Position numbers and translations under genes: made by a program. A DNA stretch of 64,000 nt from Opisthorchis felineus (taxonomy: Eukaryota; Platyhelminthes; Trematoda; Opisthorchiida; Opisthorchiidae): positions 163,082-227,081 of the forward strand of contig SJOL01008747.1 of NCBI GenBank assembly GCA_004794785.1. The letters are read 5' to 3'. Shown here in pieces: positions 1 through 10,492 of the stretch (positions are counted from its first letter, which is position 1; each line of letters opens with the position of its first letter). The notes beneath the pieces were generated by a model. It saw only the letters and a program-made list of their open reading frames with translations. It did not search any database and was not told the DNA's origin.

Positions 1-100
1 TTACATGCAGTTATACAAACGACCACAATGGATATCACACCAAACAGTACCACCATAGCAGTAACAATATAAATCCAGATAGGTCTCACCGCTGCCGGAG
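1..100 (-). CDS. Transmembrane exon of the FN3 receptor (exon G, partial)
   Basis: On the minus strand a pyrimidine-rich tract ending in cccgtaaag precedes CT CCG GCA GCG, the same phase-1 entry used by the upstream FN3 exons. The encoded stretch starts PAAVRP and continues into about 22 hydrophobic residues (WIYIVTAMVVLFGVISIVVV, then CITAC), a clear single-pass membrane segment. Joined to exon F it completes an Ala codon (G|CT), so the protein would run FN3 - short linker - membrane helix. This places the FN3 array outside the cell and the unseen remainder inside. The exon may end at base 5, where GCA T|GTAA would give another phase-1 donor, or continue beyond the window. The cytoplasmic domain that would name the receptor is not visible. 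Confidence 0.72.
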
Positions 101-3100
101 CTTTACGGGTTGAAGGGGAGAACAAAAGTAGTGACTATAATCCAGATTGAGTTTGCCTAATTTGAGTTCGATAAATGAAGTGTTGCATGTAACCATGCAA
201 ACAAATACAGAATGAAATTTACAATGCAATTTCGGACTGTGATAAGTCACACATCGGAAAGAAATGTACTGATACAACATAACCTGAATATTGTTTATTG
301 TTATTCAATTTTAGTTTCAGATTGTGCTGCCTTAATGTGCTCAAATGGTAAAGTGAAGGAAAGTGGTTCACTTTGCATCGGTGTATTATGTGAGGGAAAT
401 TTTCATTCGCCGTTCCCTAGCAAGGTGCGAACCACGCTGCTCCAGTGCAAAATTGCAGTGCCACTCAATAAGTTGTTCCTGTTTCACTCTTGCTCAAAAG
501 AGATAGCACAAACGCAGTTTGCCGTATCTTGATTTAATTTCTTCTTTGTTACATAAATGAGAGTAGTTCTTCGTGTTTAAGAACCTCTTGGGAAAGAAAA
601 CCGTGAATTGTGCGCAAAAACGTTTGATACCATTGTGGATCCTCTTGTAGAAATTTGAAGGGAACAAAGTTGGTGTTGCTTTCCTGGTATCGCACAGTTC
701 TCAACCTCACTCACTTTGTCATAGTTTAACCCGGATGGTAGCACAGAGGAGGTATGGCACCATTAAATGATCTGCATTTGTAGACAAACAAACCAATCAT
801 AACAAATTCGGCTGTCTGAACATCTTGCTGTTCAGGGTCTTGCTGACGAAACTGTGGGTAAACATAACGGTTAGACACTTTAGTCGATTCGTTTCCGTTC
901 CGTTTCCTCACTTCCAACACCAAAGATAATGAGTACCAGGCTGAAATCGCGCTCTTATTACAGCTTGTCAGCAGTGAATATCTTTGGCGGTGTAAGGATG
1001 TGAACATCGGACACCCAACGTGCTGTGCGCTACTCCACTGTTTTGCACAGGAAGGTAAATTGCATATATGAACGGAATTCGAGCCAATTTCTTGTCGTCC
1101 GTCTTGCTTCAATTTACCACTAATTGTCTTCCTCAGCCCTGCAGCGCTTGTCACTTTGTAGCATTGAATAACAGTCCATTGAACATACAAAAGCGAGTCA
1201 ATAAGGTGCTCAGATTCATCCTTCCAACCCTGGTTACGCTGCACTTAAGACATTGACCCTGACCTTCAAGGTCGCATGCAATGACACGTTGAATATTCCA
1301 TCCAGGAACCGCTGATCTTATCAGCGTGTGGTGGTCGAACCTGTCTCAAGGGAGCACATTACGTAACCAACCCTAACACATGCGGACAGTAGTTACTGCC
1401 AGGTGGCACGATATGGAAGCCCTCATTAAAGGATGTTAGACTGGATGTTTCAAGCATAGGAAGAACATAATAGCGTATTATAATGTGTGATTTAAAGGTA
1501 AAAATTGTCTGGTTTGATATAATCACGGTAGAACTTGATTGAAGAGCCAAATGAGGTTTCATATATCAGTGTATATAAGTACAGACAAACAAAATGGGCA
1601 TATCAGTGTTCAATGACCTGTATGTTTATTCCGGCTAATAGTACAAGTTGATAATGTGTTTGTAGGATGTCCTCGGATTAGACTTGATAACATGCTCTGT
1701 TGGAATCCCTCATTAAAGAACTGGATGCCATTTTGTTTGGTCAGAAAACCTCACACCTGGTATTCAAGTGGTGTCAAGTAGATTGAAGTCACTGTCTATC
1801 AGCCCATCGGAAATCCGCTGTCCGCACACGAACCTATGCATCAGAGGAACTTGCTGGTGTCAAGTGCCTCCATCACCCGAGAACTCGTCTGTTCTTATTT
1901 TCACTTTCACTACGACTGAGTTCTTTGGTGAGACAAGTCAGCTTCAAGAGTTTCCTCTATTATTGTTCTTTAGTAAACACCATAAGACACTGCGAGGTAG
2001 CTGCCATGTCTCAAAACTTGCAGGACCACTTTGTGCTCTGGAGATTTTTTCCTATGGGTTTTCACCTGTGTCTTGTCCGTATACGGGCGTTCTAGTCACG
2101 ACCAATTGTAACAGAGTTCTCAAAGGCTTGACTGTGTTCAAACTACACTATACCCGGTTGTTACTAAATAGGCATTTTCACGTTATGTCGCAGTCTGAAT
2201 GCGCGACTAACGTACAAAGGTACGGATGTACGAATCTGACGTTTTCGAGTGTTTGATTGAGAAAATTAACCATCATCAAATAATGTCAGAGACATACCCG
2301 TTGGCTAAAACTGCTGGACTTAATTGAGGATAATGCGATTAGTTTCCTCTGGGTCATAATACTATCACGGACGTGATCACAGACGGTTCTGTTATTATAT
2401 ACACCATGAGTCAGGTGGCCAAATATCTAGAACTTGGAACGTTGTATCTACAAAATCTTCATGTCTCAGATTACCTTTCGTGAGTATCCATTCACTGAAG
2501 CCCATATAACTATTATATGTTTATCCTTGGCATATATCCAACTATTTTCATCTCAGTGGCTTAGTTCATCTTCGAGGGCTAGAGTTTGAAAGTTGAGTGG
2601 AGACAGTGGAGTAGACACAGGCAATACTCATTTAAACAAAATGCCTCCATCCTTGCAAGATGTGTTGTGCAGAGTTCGAGTTGCCAGTTGGGTTGGAAAT
2701 AGTGATGAGTAGAGGTACGTCATGAAAAATTAACTCTGAAAGCAGAACATTGTTTTCATGTTAAATATTGTGGTAGGTTCTCGTCAAGAACTTGGAGCTC
2801 GGGAACGTTTGCTAGGGTTCAGAAAGTAGTCAATGAAAACAATTTTGACGTTCATGAATACTGTTTAGAACATCTGATAAAAGGATCGTTCGAGACATCT
2901 GAGGAACCACATTTGAGCTTCTTACTAAAGTTTTTAGGAAGAGATCTAACCTTCAAGTACCCCGCTTTTTTTGCGTCATACCCTTGGTCCGTGTGTTCCT
3001 TCAGGCTCAGTAGACAGTTCGGTGTTTTCAAAGCAACCCAGTGTTTTGTTCAAATTCACGGATCAATTTGTCCAACATACACTCGCAAGTGAGTATGGGG

Positions 3101-3904
3101 ATAAAATGCTAATAATTCCAGTTATTGGCTGCACTGGACCTCGTGGTCCTGCTGATCGGATCAGACTTTCTGTGTCTGCTGCGTCTGTTGGGTGCTAGGA
3201 TGGCAATAGTTGCTTTTTGTCACCTTACTTCAGTTTTGGAGGCGCTTGACGATGAAATCTTGTACGCGCTACGACGCTCTCATTGTAAGCAGCCCATTTC
3301 TCGGTTCGCATGAACAAGCAGAGAATAAAGGAAATTCGAAGCCAATGTAGAATAGATTGGTTGCCAAAATAATTGTAACGAGCTACAATGTGCCATGACA
3401 CCGGTAATCTCACCTTCGGCAGGTGCCCGACGACGTCGTTTCAGGAAAGACTAGACGGTCTAAGTTGAGTGTATCAACGAGGTGTCATCACGAGGTGTTA
3501 TCAAGTCAGAGAAGTTATACGCTGACCTACCGACTGGGTCTTTTAGAACTCTTAGTTAATATGCAACAAAATTGTAAGCTGTTCAAAAACAAACCATGTT
3601 AGATTAGTTTTCTTTCATTTATTCCTAGAGGAAACATCTACGATTAGTGAGCGCATTTTTATGGTTTTTCTGACTAAGGATGTCTGTATTTCATAATTCA
3701 TTTCACTGACCTGCTAAGATTATGAAAATGATGAAGTAAAATGAGTCTAGAGATGTAAAGCCTCTTGGCTTGTTCATCTTTACTAACCTCATATGCGAAT
3801 ACCGCTTTGTTTGTACTGACGGTGTATATTTCTGGAATGTGTCTAGATTTGTGTTAGTGTCATCTCTGGTGGGATATTTCGAACTGGAACCAAAAGGCTC
3901 TTAC
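101..3904 (-). other. Intron F-G of the FN3 receptor gene
   Basis: About 3.8 kb between the last FN3 exon and the membrane exon. I see one degenerate hammerhead SINE (about 925-1060). Open frames such as those at 212-532, 726-1244 and 1768-2256 have no recognisable domain or splice support. Nothing else is supported here. Confidence 0.6.
925..1060 (-). mobile_element. Decayed tRNA-headed SINE with hammerhead remnant
   Basis: Read on the minus strand this aligns by eye with the SINEs at 19.5 and 28.1 kb: a run like 'ccaaagatattcactg' precedes the degraded core CTGACAA (plus 965-971), followed by a short A/T loop and GAGCGCGATTT, where intact copies have GAGCGAAA. The 3' half of helix I is still recognisable as CCTGG. 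Several core bases are lost, so it should be inactive. It lies in an intron of the FN3 gene, in the same orientation as that gene. Confidence 0.6.
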
Positions 3905-4192
3905 CGGGAGGCGTGTTTAAAACAACAGCACCGGAAGCTTCACTGACTGTGATCGGTGTCCCCAACAGCGCGGCAACGGTGTACGTGTAAGTTCGATTGA
4001 GTTCCAGATTACTGACTATGAAGCTAGTTTCGGAGGTGTTGAACACATCTGATACTCCATTGTAAACGTTGTTTGCTTCAATTTGGTAGGAAAGATTGCA
4101 GCGCCTCGTCTCAAGTGGAATAGGATCCCATGAAACGATGTGGGATGTTGCATTCACGTAGGTAACCTCGATATTGCTTGGTACTTCGGGAA
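3905..4192 (-). CDS. FN3-domain exon F of the receptor gene
   Basis: 288 bp, minus strand, acceptor tactcaacag|TT CCC GAA and donor CCC G|GTAAGA. Phase 1 on both sides. It encodes one fibronectin type III domain: opening VPEVPSNIEV, core Trp in VSWDPIP, an internal Cys in RRCNLSYQIE, a final core Tyr in LNRTYTYTVAALLG, and closing VVLNTPP. Several N-glycosylation sequons are present (NAT, NLS, NTS, NRT), as expected outside the cell. Intron E-F is only 128 bp. Being the last FN3 before the membrane exon, it is the juxtamembrane domain. Confidence 0.88.
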
Positions 4193-4320
4193 CTGTTGAG
4201 TAAACACATAATAACGAAAACTCTCTGTAGGCTACGGGCGTACTGGTACCGTAAACGAAGAACATGCGGAGTTAGAAATTACGCTATGGCCTATACATGA
4301 GGTGAATGTTGGTCACAAAC

Positions 4321-4608
4321 CTGGGGCTGTTGTGCGAACGAATATGTCATCGGATGCCACTGTACCGAATGGGTTTGTCGCAACAACACGTAAGACGAAC
4401 TCGGTGCAAGGCGGAATCCGCGTTATCCGGATCTGGGGGGTTTTTGTCACGCGTTCCGTGTAGAAAGTATCCCACTCTGTTGTGTTGAGTTCCGTTAGAG
4501 TAACTTTGTAACTCAAGTCCAGCTTAGTAGGTTGGGCATCTTTCCATCGAAGTGAAATTGATGTTGGACCGGGATCCACTTCAAAATCTTCGGGTTTGTT
4601 GGGTGGAG
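4321..4608 (-). CDS. FN3-domain exon E of the receptor gene
   Basis: 288 bp, acceptor cctttctcaaaag|CT CCA CCC and donor GCC CCA G|GTTTGT, phase 1-1. The translation has the FN3 signature: PPNKPEDFEVDPG, SISLRWKDAQ (core Trp), LSYKVTLTEL, then IPPCTEFVLRVVATNPFG, the 'L.P.t.Y...V.A.N..G' strand with a Cys that recurs in its sister exons. A sequon (NTT) is present. The donor GTTTGT is a weaker variant than its neighbours'. Joined to exon F the split codon is G|TT (Val). Confidence 0.88.
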
Positions 4609-6219
4609 CTTTTGAGAAAGGATGAAAATAAAGGCTTTTCACACAACGTGTATGCAACTATTGTTTTGCAGATATCAAAGCAGACGATGTTTCTACAAGA
4701 AATTCCTAAGGTAGCTGTTGAGTTAAGTTCATAATCACTAGCTTTGTTAGTTCCCGAAAAAGAGCAAGCCCTGCAAGTATTTCGATTATCGAGCCATGAT
4801 GGAACTCTGTTTCATCTGGTTGTCTTTTCTGTCCAAAGAAGACGACCAACTGTTTGAAAGTGAAAGCAAAGATCACACCATCTGCCAAAGGGTGTACGGC
4901 CAGAGGTAAAGGAGCTGGAGGATAAGAATTCACATTGAGGATCATAATTCGCGGAACGAGAAGTTTCCGAAATCCTGAAAGGTTTTGAATTGGAGAGCAG
5001 TTTGCTGCCTTCAGTGGATAATCCTCACACTTGAGATCCTGTCTCATTTCACAAAAAAGCATCAATAGCAATAAACGTTTTAGACAACAAACAAGAATAG
5101 AATTTTAGTCACTTGTGAAACGTTTGAAATCCAAGGGACTTTTAACATGGAAGAAGTAGATATACATGGCTTAAAAAGTCCAAATAGTGGGGGGTGAAAT
5201 GGTGGCTTATCAGGAGTTTTGGACAGTGTAATTGTAGCTGACGGCTAAGTGACAGGTAGTGGTAAGCTAATTCGAAATAGGAGTTGACAAATTCACCTCT
5301 ATCGTCTAAGTGATGATTCTGGGTAGTTCACGTCAGACTTTGGTAGCGTATTGGGGAAGCACACGACGCGGTAAGAAAAGCGCTGTTCCATTGGGAGTGG
5401 ATCCACGTGTTCCACAAAGTCGTCAAATGTCCGTGAGTGATAAAAATTGCCTTTGTCTTTTAAGATGACTAAGGACAAACATCGCCATTCTGTACAGCTC
5501 TGTTCTCTTACAAACGTTAAACTTTCGCCGCTCATGAAACATGGGAACGAAGCATTCATAGGAGAGATTCGGGAAGTCGCCGCTGAACTACCAAGTGCCC
5601 GAAACTATGTAAGCAGTTGATCCGGGTCAGTGCTGCTTCGTTGTAGAAGTAGAATACTTTCAATTTTGCAACAAAAGATACAATTCAGTGGTAACCACGA
5701 GATTTATATCTCATCAGGCATTCGGCTATCAAGAACCAGTTATTTATCTTTTAAGTATCGTTGCCCATGGGGATTCTGCTTGGTTTGTCCTACCAAGTTG
5801 GGCATTATTGCCATTCTATGCCACCACTATCTTAAGATGTACGGGTCGTCTTAATTTCTACAATTCCCGGCATCAACAGTTGGTTCTGTAATGTGCAACA
5901 TCCGGGGAAGAACAATATTTACCTGGGAATCCACAACTGATTTCACTCAGAGGGACATCAGAAATGAACTATGCACTGATTCAGCAGTTGTTAGAGTGCT
6001 GGAACTTAACTACACATAGTCTTGATTTAATCAAGCACATAGCCAAGTTAGTGGGCTCTTCCTGCTTAGTTTTGTTCGGCAATTTAGTCCAGTTCGGGCA
6101 GGCATAGAATATTATATTCCAGCGTGTCCTAGGCGTCGAAGACTGATGATACAACTGGAACAGAACGATAATATGTCTAAATATTGGTAATTGGTTAATT
6201 GGCTGTTGTTCCGGTGAGA

Positions 6220-6293
6220 GTTGATCTGTTTGCTGAGCTTGGAAACTGGATTGCAAAAGTTCCATCTCCATGAGGGAAGAAATCGTCATTGCG
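6220..6293 (-). repeat. Dispersed module, copy 1 (minus)
   Basis: On the minus strand this reads gatgg.aacttttgcaatccagtttccaagctcagcaaacagatcaac. It matches the copies at 8125-8197 (-), 9496-9565 (+) and 55808-55880 (-), the shared skeleton being 'gatga.ac.tttgcaa', then 'ccaagctc.gc.aacagatcaac'. In some copies the frame reads like GDETFA.QLPSSAN. I do not know the parent element; two copies flank the Penelope relic, which suggests a link. Confidence 0.6.
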
Positions 6294-7639
6294 TGGCTGA
6301 ATCGAATCCGGACCGCACAGAGTGAAATCCGTAGTACTTAACGTGGAACTTCTTCATTCAACGGCTCCGATGTTGAAAGCTGCCTGATAAGACACAAGGA
6401 AGTTCATTTTATCGTTCAACTTCCTGTGTGACTTTGTTTGAATGCGCAGTACAATTGGGCAACAATATTTGTAACGACACTTCGGTATAGAGGAATCAAA
6501 GCCTGTCACACTTTTTGTGACTATCTTATGTGAAAGATAGATTAGAAGGGGGTGTGTTTGATATACTTCTAGCTAGTGGCTCAATGCATTCCATATTTAC
6601 TTGCTGGCATTCTCTATAATCGCCATTTAACTAAATCAGGAAAGTTTGAAAAGTTCAAAATGAGTTTAATTTACCGTTAGTAGCGTCTGAGAACTGCGGA
6701 CTGACCACATTTGTGTGAGTTAATATTCAGGATGTTCATTGAAGCGCTCGAAGCACTACTGTCAATTTATTTTTAAGTAAAGTATTCCGTTTGGTAAATT
6801 TTAACTTAGCAGCCTCTGGGCGTTTTCGTTAAAGGCAAACTGGGAAGGTGGACCCACCTTCGGAGATCTAGTGGATCCACAATGTTGTAACTTGCGGACA
6901 GAAATCTCTTTGAACTGAGCCCCTCAGTATTTGTCGTACAATAAACTCCCTCAACATTCGAAGCTGGCTACTGCACTTGTACCTGAAAACAAGGCTGTGA
7001 CTACATCCACGATCAGACACACTCCCGATTCTGACTGGTTTCACTTCAACGTCGCCATGCAGTCGAATATATCAACACATGGCACTACCGAGTGATTTGA
7101 GTGAGTTCTACATCACAGACCGCTGAAAACATCAAAGTGACTCTCACAGTGAGGGAGGAGCCAAATGGAATGTCATCCAGTTAGTCGAGCACGCGGCTAC
7201 TCTCATGAGAGTGAATTCATCTGTTTTGTGTTGCTACTTGAGCGCAAGCAAATTCGAGGCAGCCAAAAGGTTGCACAGATTCAAGTCAAGTCAACGTAAA
7301 GAACAAAGATTAGTTTGATACAGACCTGAATCACGGCAGCGCTTCCAGTCTTAGCATGAAGAGGCAAGCCCGCCATGAATTCAAGTTGTTTATTTGAATT
7401 TAGCCGGTGGTTCTACCTCAGGGGGGCGTAGAAGGTGAATACTGATTTAACAACTTTGAACTCCAAATGATTCTTGATGTTGTGGGTACACTTTGCCGTC
7501 AGGAGGACTGTAAACTACAAAGTCAAATGCAGTGCATTCTTACAAAGCAGAGAAGCAATCATAGTTCTAAACGCAATGGTGAAGGGATCAAGAAACAAAA
7601 GGGGACATCCGTTCACAACAAACTGCATTTTATAGACGT

Positions 7640-7870
7640 AATGTACTACTCATAAGGTTGCTGAATACTCTTCGACACCCCACCACCGGTTCCGCCCTTA
7701 TTGGGGCTCATCAGGTAGGCACAGTCCCCGAGTTTCCGTCAATTTTATGTTCTAATTGAACCCAAATTGCCTAAGAACATCATAAACGAGAGATCCAGCT
7801 GGGTTCCAGGTGAGTCTCCCGTCAAAATCAATTTAGAACGCAACTGAGTGTAGTTCGTTAAGCACTCTAT
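7640..7870 (-). mobile_element. Penelope-associated repeat with inactivated hammerhead
   Basis: On the minus strand the core CTGATGA (plus 7708-7714) is followed by a GCCC..GGGC helix II, then GGAA instead of the required GAAA (plus 7690-7693). The helix III palindrome ACCGGT is followed by G at the cleavage position (plus 7684), where C, A or T is needed. Helix I still pairs GCCTAC with GTGGGG (5 of 6). Two core changes make it inactive. The right part (7788-7860) is a spacer shared with 49151-49230, 53893-53950 and 60565-60635. It lies just 3' of the Penelope-like RT on the same strand, as a terminal repeat would. Confidence 0.75.
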
Positions 7871-8124
7871 TTCCTTATGGCTTAAGCGCTGTAGCTAACA
7901 TGCGTCAACTAGCCACTGGTGACGCTACTGATTTATCGGAACATCAAGCAACCAGATCGTGCTGATTCTATGTTTCATTTAGAATATACAAATTAGGGGG
8001 GACATTTTTAAAGGTGACCATTTGGGCTGGTTGTCCGACTCCAGCTGAGGTTTGCGTACACAACGAAATACGCTTATATGTGCTAATATTGGGGAATGTA
8101 AGTAGATCGAGCGGGTTGTTTGTT

Positions 8125-8197
8125 TGTTGGTCTGTTAGCCGAAATTGGAAGTCGGATTGCAAACGTCTCATCACCAATCCGGGTGACATCGTCACTT
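8125..8197 (-). repeat. Dispersed module, copy 2 (minus)
   Basis: The minus strand reads gacgatgtcac..gattggtgatgagacgtttgcaatcc..cttccaa..tcggctaacaga. By eye it is roughly 80% identical to the plus-strand copy at 9496-9565, so the two form an inverted pair around the Penelope-like relic. Confidence 0.65.
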
Positions 8198-8539
8198 CGG
8201 GGTTGATCGTCTAAATTTCTCTTCTTATGCCTGTGCGTATACAGTTTCTAAACAGTATCTAATAGCTCTAAAGCGACTGCTTGGTCCCCAAGTGGATTTC
8301 GCGTAATTTTTTGATCAGCTTGGAATCTTATTTGAATGTGGTCTCATTTCCTTGTATGTGGATGGTTCTTTGGGTGTTTTCAGTTTGGCAGTTCTATTCC
8401 TCCATTTCCGTTTCCTTCTTAGTTTGTAGACTCGTGTCGTTTCGCCTGGTTGGCTGACCAGATAACCTTCTGTTTTTAACAACTTTCTGTGATCCGGTTG
8501 GTCCGTTGGCTGTTGCTAGGTTGTTTGATTTCCCTTGCG

Positions 8540-9440
8540 GTTCAGAGTCCCACAACTGTGTAGCTCTTTTCTTCGTAGCGGCCGATAAACTGGGTCAATA
8601 TCGATGTACTTATTAATCGATTTCGAGAAACGTTGTTCGGCATTTGGTGCCCTCGTGACACATCATTCCGTTTTACAGTGGTAAATGTGTCACCCATAAG
8701 TCGCAACCATATTTTTGGTTTGATACCTAGTTGCACAGTCCGTTTCACTTTTGCACATGTAATTTACGCGCTGAATCCAGAAACTGGTGATCCCATCGGC
8801 GTCTCTTTGATTTGTTAACGATATTGATTAGTGAACTTAGAATGGATTGTCAAGCCCAGATCCAGTAGTTCCTAGATTTCTTCTCTCCCAATCATTCGGT
8901 TGTCCAGAAGTTCAGCAACCGGCGTCCTTGCCGCATTTACATCAGTCGGTTTGAAGAGTAAAGTAACTTCGACGCACACCGTTATTTCATCCACGATTTT
9001 CACGTTTCTCAATCTCTCCAGAAATTACCTGGCATTGTTGTCTGAATTTTTGGATTCACAATTGAGCTGCTTCACCCGCTTTCATAGTTCTAGTAAAATG
9101 TTGTATGTGGGTGTTTTTTATAATGAGGTGCTTGAGTGTAATGGTACCGTTTTTTGTGAACATTTGGAATCTGGTAACTTCTAAGTCGTGGTTCTTCATT
9201 CTCCACTACTCTCGCTCTATGATTTTGGGGAGATCCTTAGGTTTATTCAAGGTTTTTATTTACTTTGTTTGTGAGTTTCGCGGTTTGTTCGTTCTGAAGA
9301 AGGTGATACATGGTCGTGTCGTTGATTACAAGTTGGATTTGTCGGTGTATTCAGCTTTATCACGAATGACGGGAATTCTTCCCTTGTTGGCTGGCAAGAT
9401 AATGATGGTTTCGTTCACTTTGAGGCTGCTAATTTCCTAA
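8540..9440 (-). pseudogene. Penelope-like element reverse transcriptase relic
   Basis: Translated pieces on the minus strand match Penelope-like RT in order. First, LKVNETIIILPANKGRIPV corresponds to the family's 'LK.d..I.I.PADKG...VV' block. After a frameshift, TTMYHLLQNEQTAKLTNKV follows, like the 'D...Y..L..D.T.K' block. Last, in 8542-8748, comes IKPKIWLRLMGDTFTTVKRN, equivalent to the family's 'P.IW.RYVDDTF...' catalytic motif. Here the catalytic Asp pair has become G-D and the Tyr is lost, so it cannot be active. Stops and frameshifts separate the blocks. I saw no GIY-YIG endonuclease. It sits inside an intron of the FN3 gene in the same orientation. Assignment is by motif memory and not by database comparison. 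Confidence 0.7.
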
Positions 9441-9495
9441 AAGAACAGAGTGTAAACAATGGTAGCGGAGAACAAATTTACCCGCTAAACTCCGC

Positions 9496-9565
9496 ACTGA
9501 CGATGTCACTTCAGTTGGTGATGAAACGTTTGCAATTCAACTGCCAACCTCGGCTAACTGACGAA
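9496..9565 (+). repeat. Dispersed module, copy 3 (plus, inverted to copy 2)
   Basis: The plus strand reads gacgatgtcacttcagttgg, then tgatgaaacgtttgcaattc and aactgccaacctcggctaac. It mirrors the minus-strand copy at 8125-8197, so the RT relic is bracketed by inverted copies about 1.3 kb apart. Confidence 0.65.
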
Positions 9566-9761
9566 CAAGCACATTGACTTTTAGGTCACATCTTTTCCGG
9601 TGCACCCACCGCACGCTTATCCTTTCGATTAGTAAGGAATATACAACCTTCTTGAAAATAGATCTTAAAGCCAATGGTAGGGGAGTTTAATCCATGTATA
9701 TTTTCCACTATTTGGAAGTGTACGACAGGAATACGCTGAATGAACATCTAGACGCACATAC

Positions 9762-10040
9762 CTTCGCTTCTTGCTATGATCACCTTCGCTTGGGACGGAA
9801 GTGATAATCCACATGCATTGCGTGCAGAGACAGAAACGTGATAACTTTGGTCGCAGACGAGATTTCCTATTAGCAATTCGTTTCCCCCTGTAATGTGGCT
9901 ATTTTCTTCCGTGCCATCTAGTGAAATGACTTTGATTTTGAACACCATGATAGCGGCTTCTGGTTCAGTCTGAATCCATCTGATAAAGATGGTCCCACAG
10001 GAAGTGTCATGATGAATGATTTGTGGTGCTTGTGGTCGGG
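9762..10040 (-). CDS. FN3-domain exon D of the receptor gene
   Basis: 279 bp, acceptor gtttcttcgag|CC CGA CCA and donor AGC GAA G|GTATGT, phase 1-1. FN3 features: RPQAPQIIHHDTSCGTIFIR then W, the strand VFKIKVISLDG, and VCDQSYHVSVSARNACG, the 'Y.V.V.A.N.CG' strand that ends the fold, closing with VIIARSE. It fits the recurring Cys pattern of the other exons. Joined to exon E the split codon is G|CT (Ala). The acceptor is GAG and not the usual CAG/TAG, but its phase is exactly right. Confidence 0.85.
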
Positions 10041-10380
10041 CTCGAAGAAACATGAATGAAAAATGAGAAAAACAGTTATGTGAACACGGTGGAAAAGCAC
10101 AAATTTCGTCAGATTTAACTGGGATTTATCTTTCACATTAAACAACTAGAATAAGATTCTTTTTCACCACTTCCGAATAAGTTACAAGGCATTCTGTGCG
10201 CGGGCCATCCCAGTGCGAGCACTATTTCAAGAAAGAATGCAACCAAGACGAGATTCTTTCCATTGGAATATTCTCACAGGAAAATAATTTTGCAAAACCA
10301 TAAAGGACAACGTTCTTGTTTTCATAATGGCTGGATTATCTTCCAGATGCACAAACCAAAGACATTTGTAGCCAGAACAG

Positions 10381-10492
10381 CTGATCTACTGATCTATCTT
10401 GATTGATCTGTCTTGATCTATCTTGATTGACCTAGCTTGATCTATCTATCTTGATCCATTGATCTATCTTGATCTATCTTGATTGGTGATCT
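10381..10492 (+). repeat. Minisatellite of GATCTATCTT-type units
   Basis: Imperfect tandem copies of a roughly 10-14 base unit (tgatctatcttgat, tgatctgtcttgat, tgacctagcttgat) fill about 110 bases. It lies just 3' (on the minus strand, upstream) of exon D, in intron C-D. Confidence 0.85.

Larger units (their letters stand above)
4609..9761 (-). other. Intron D-E of the FN3 receptor gene
   Basis: A 5.15 kb intron that holds the repeat module at 6220-6293, the hammerhead repeat at 7640-7870, a second module at 8125-8197, the Penelope-like RT relic at 8540-9440 and an inverted module at 9496-9565. Two open minus frames (4706-5071 and about 5299-5600) were considered as exons and not accepted. 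Otherwise featureless. Confidence 0.6.

Noticed and set aside
4706..5071. Minus-strand open frame of 121 codons between FN3 exons D and E
   Set aside because: No FN3 pattern, ends in a stop, and its only plausible acceptor would be phase 0, which does not fit the phase-1 introns on either side.
5299..5600. Minus-strand open frame with FSYRVVCFPNT, vaguely like a final FN3 strand
   Set aside because: Opens right after a TAG, has no phase-1 acceptor or donor, and ends in a stop before the GTGAAT that could act as donor.
5700..5730. Minus-strand CTGATGA with a GAGAT/ATCTC hairpin
   Set aside because: GTGG follows instead of GAAA and no helix III is possible.
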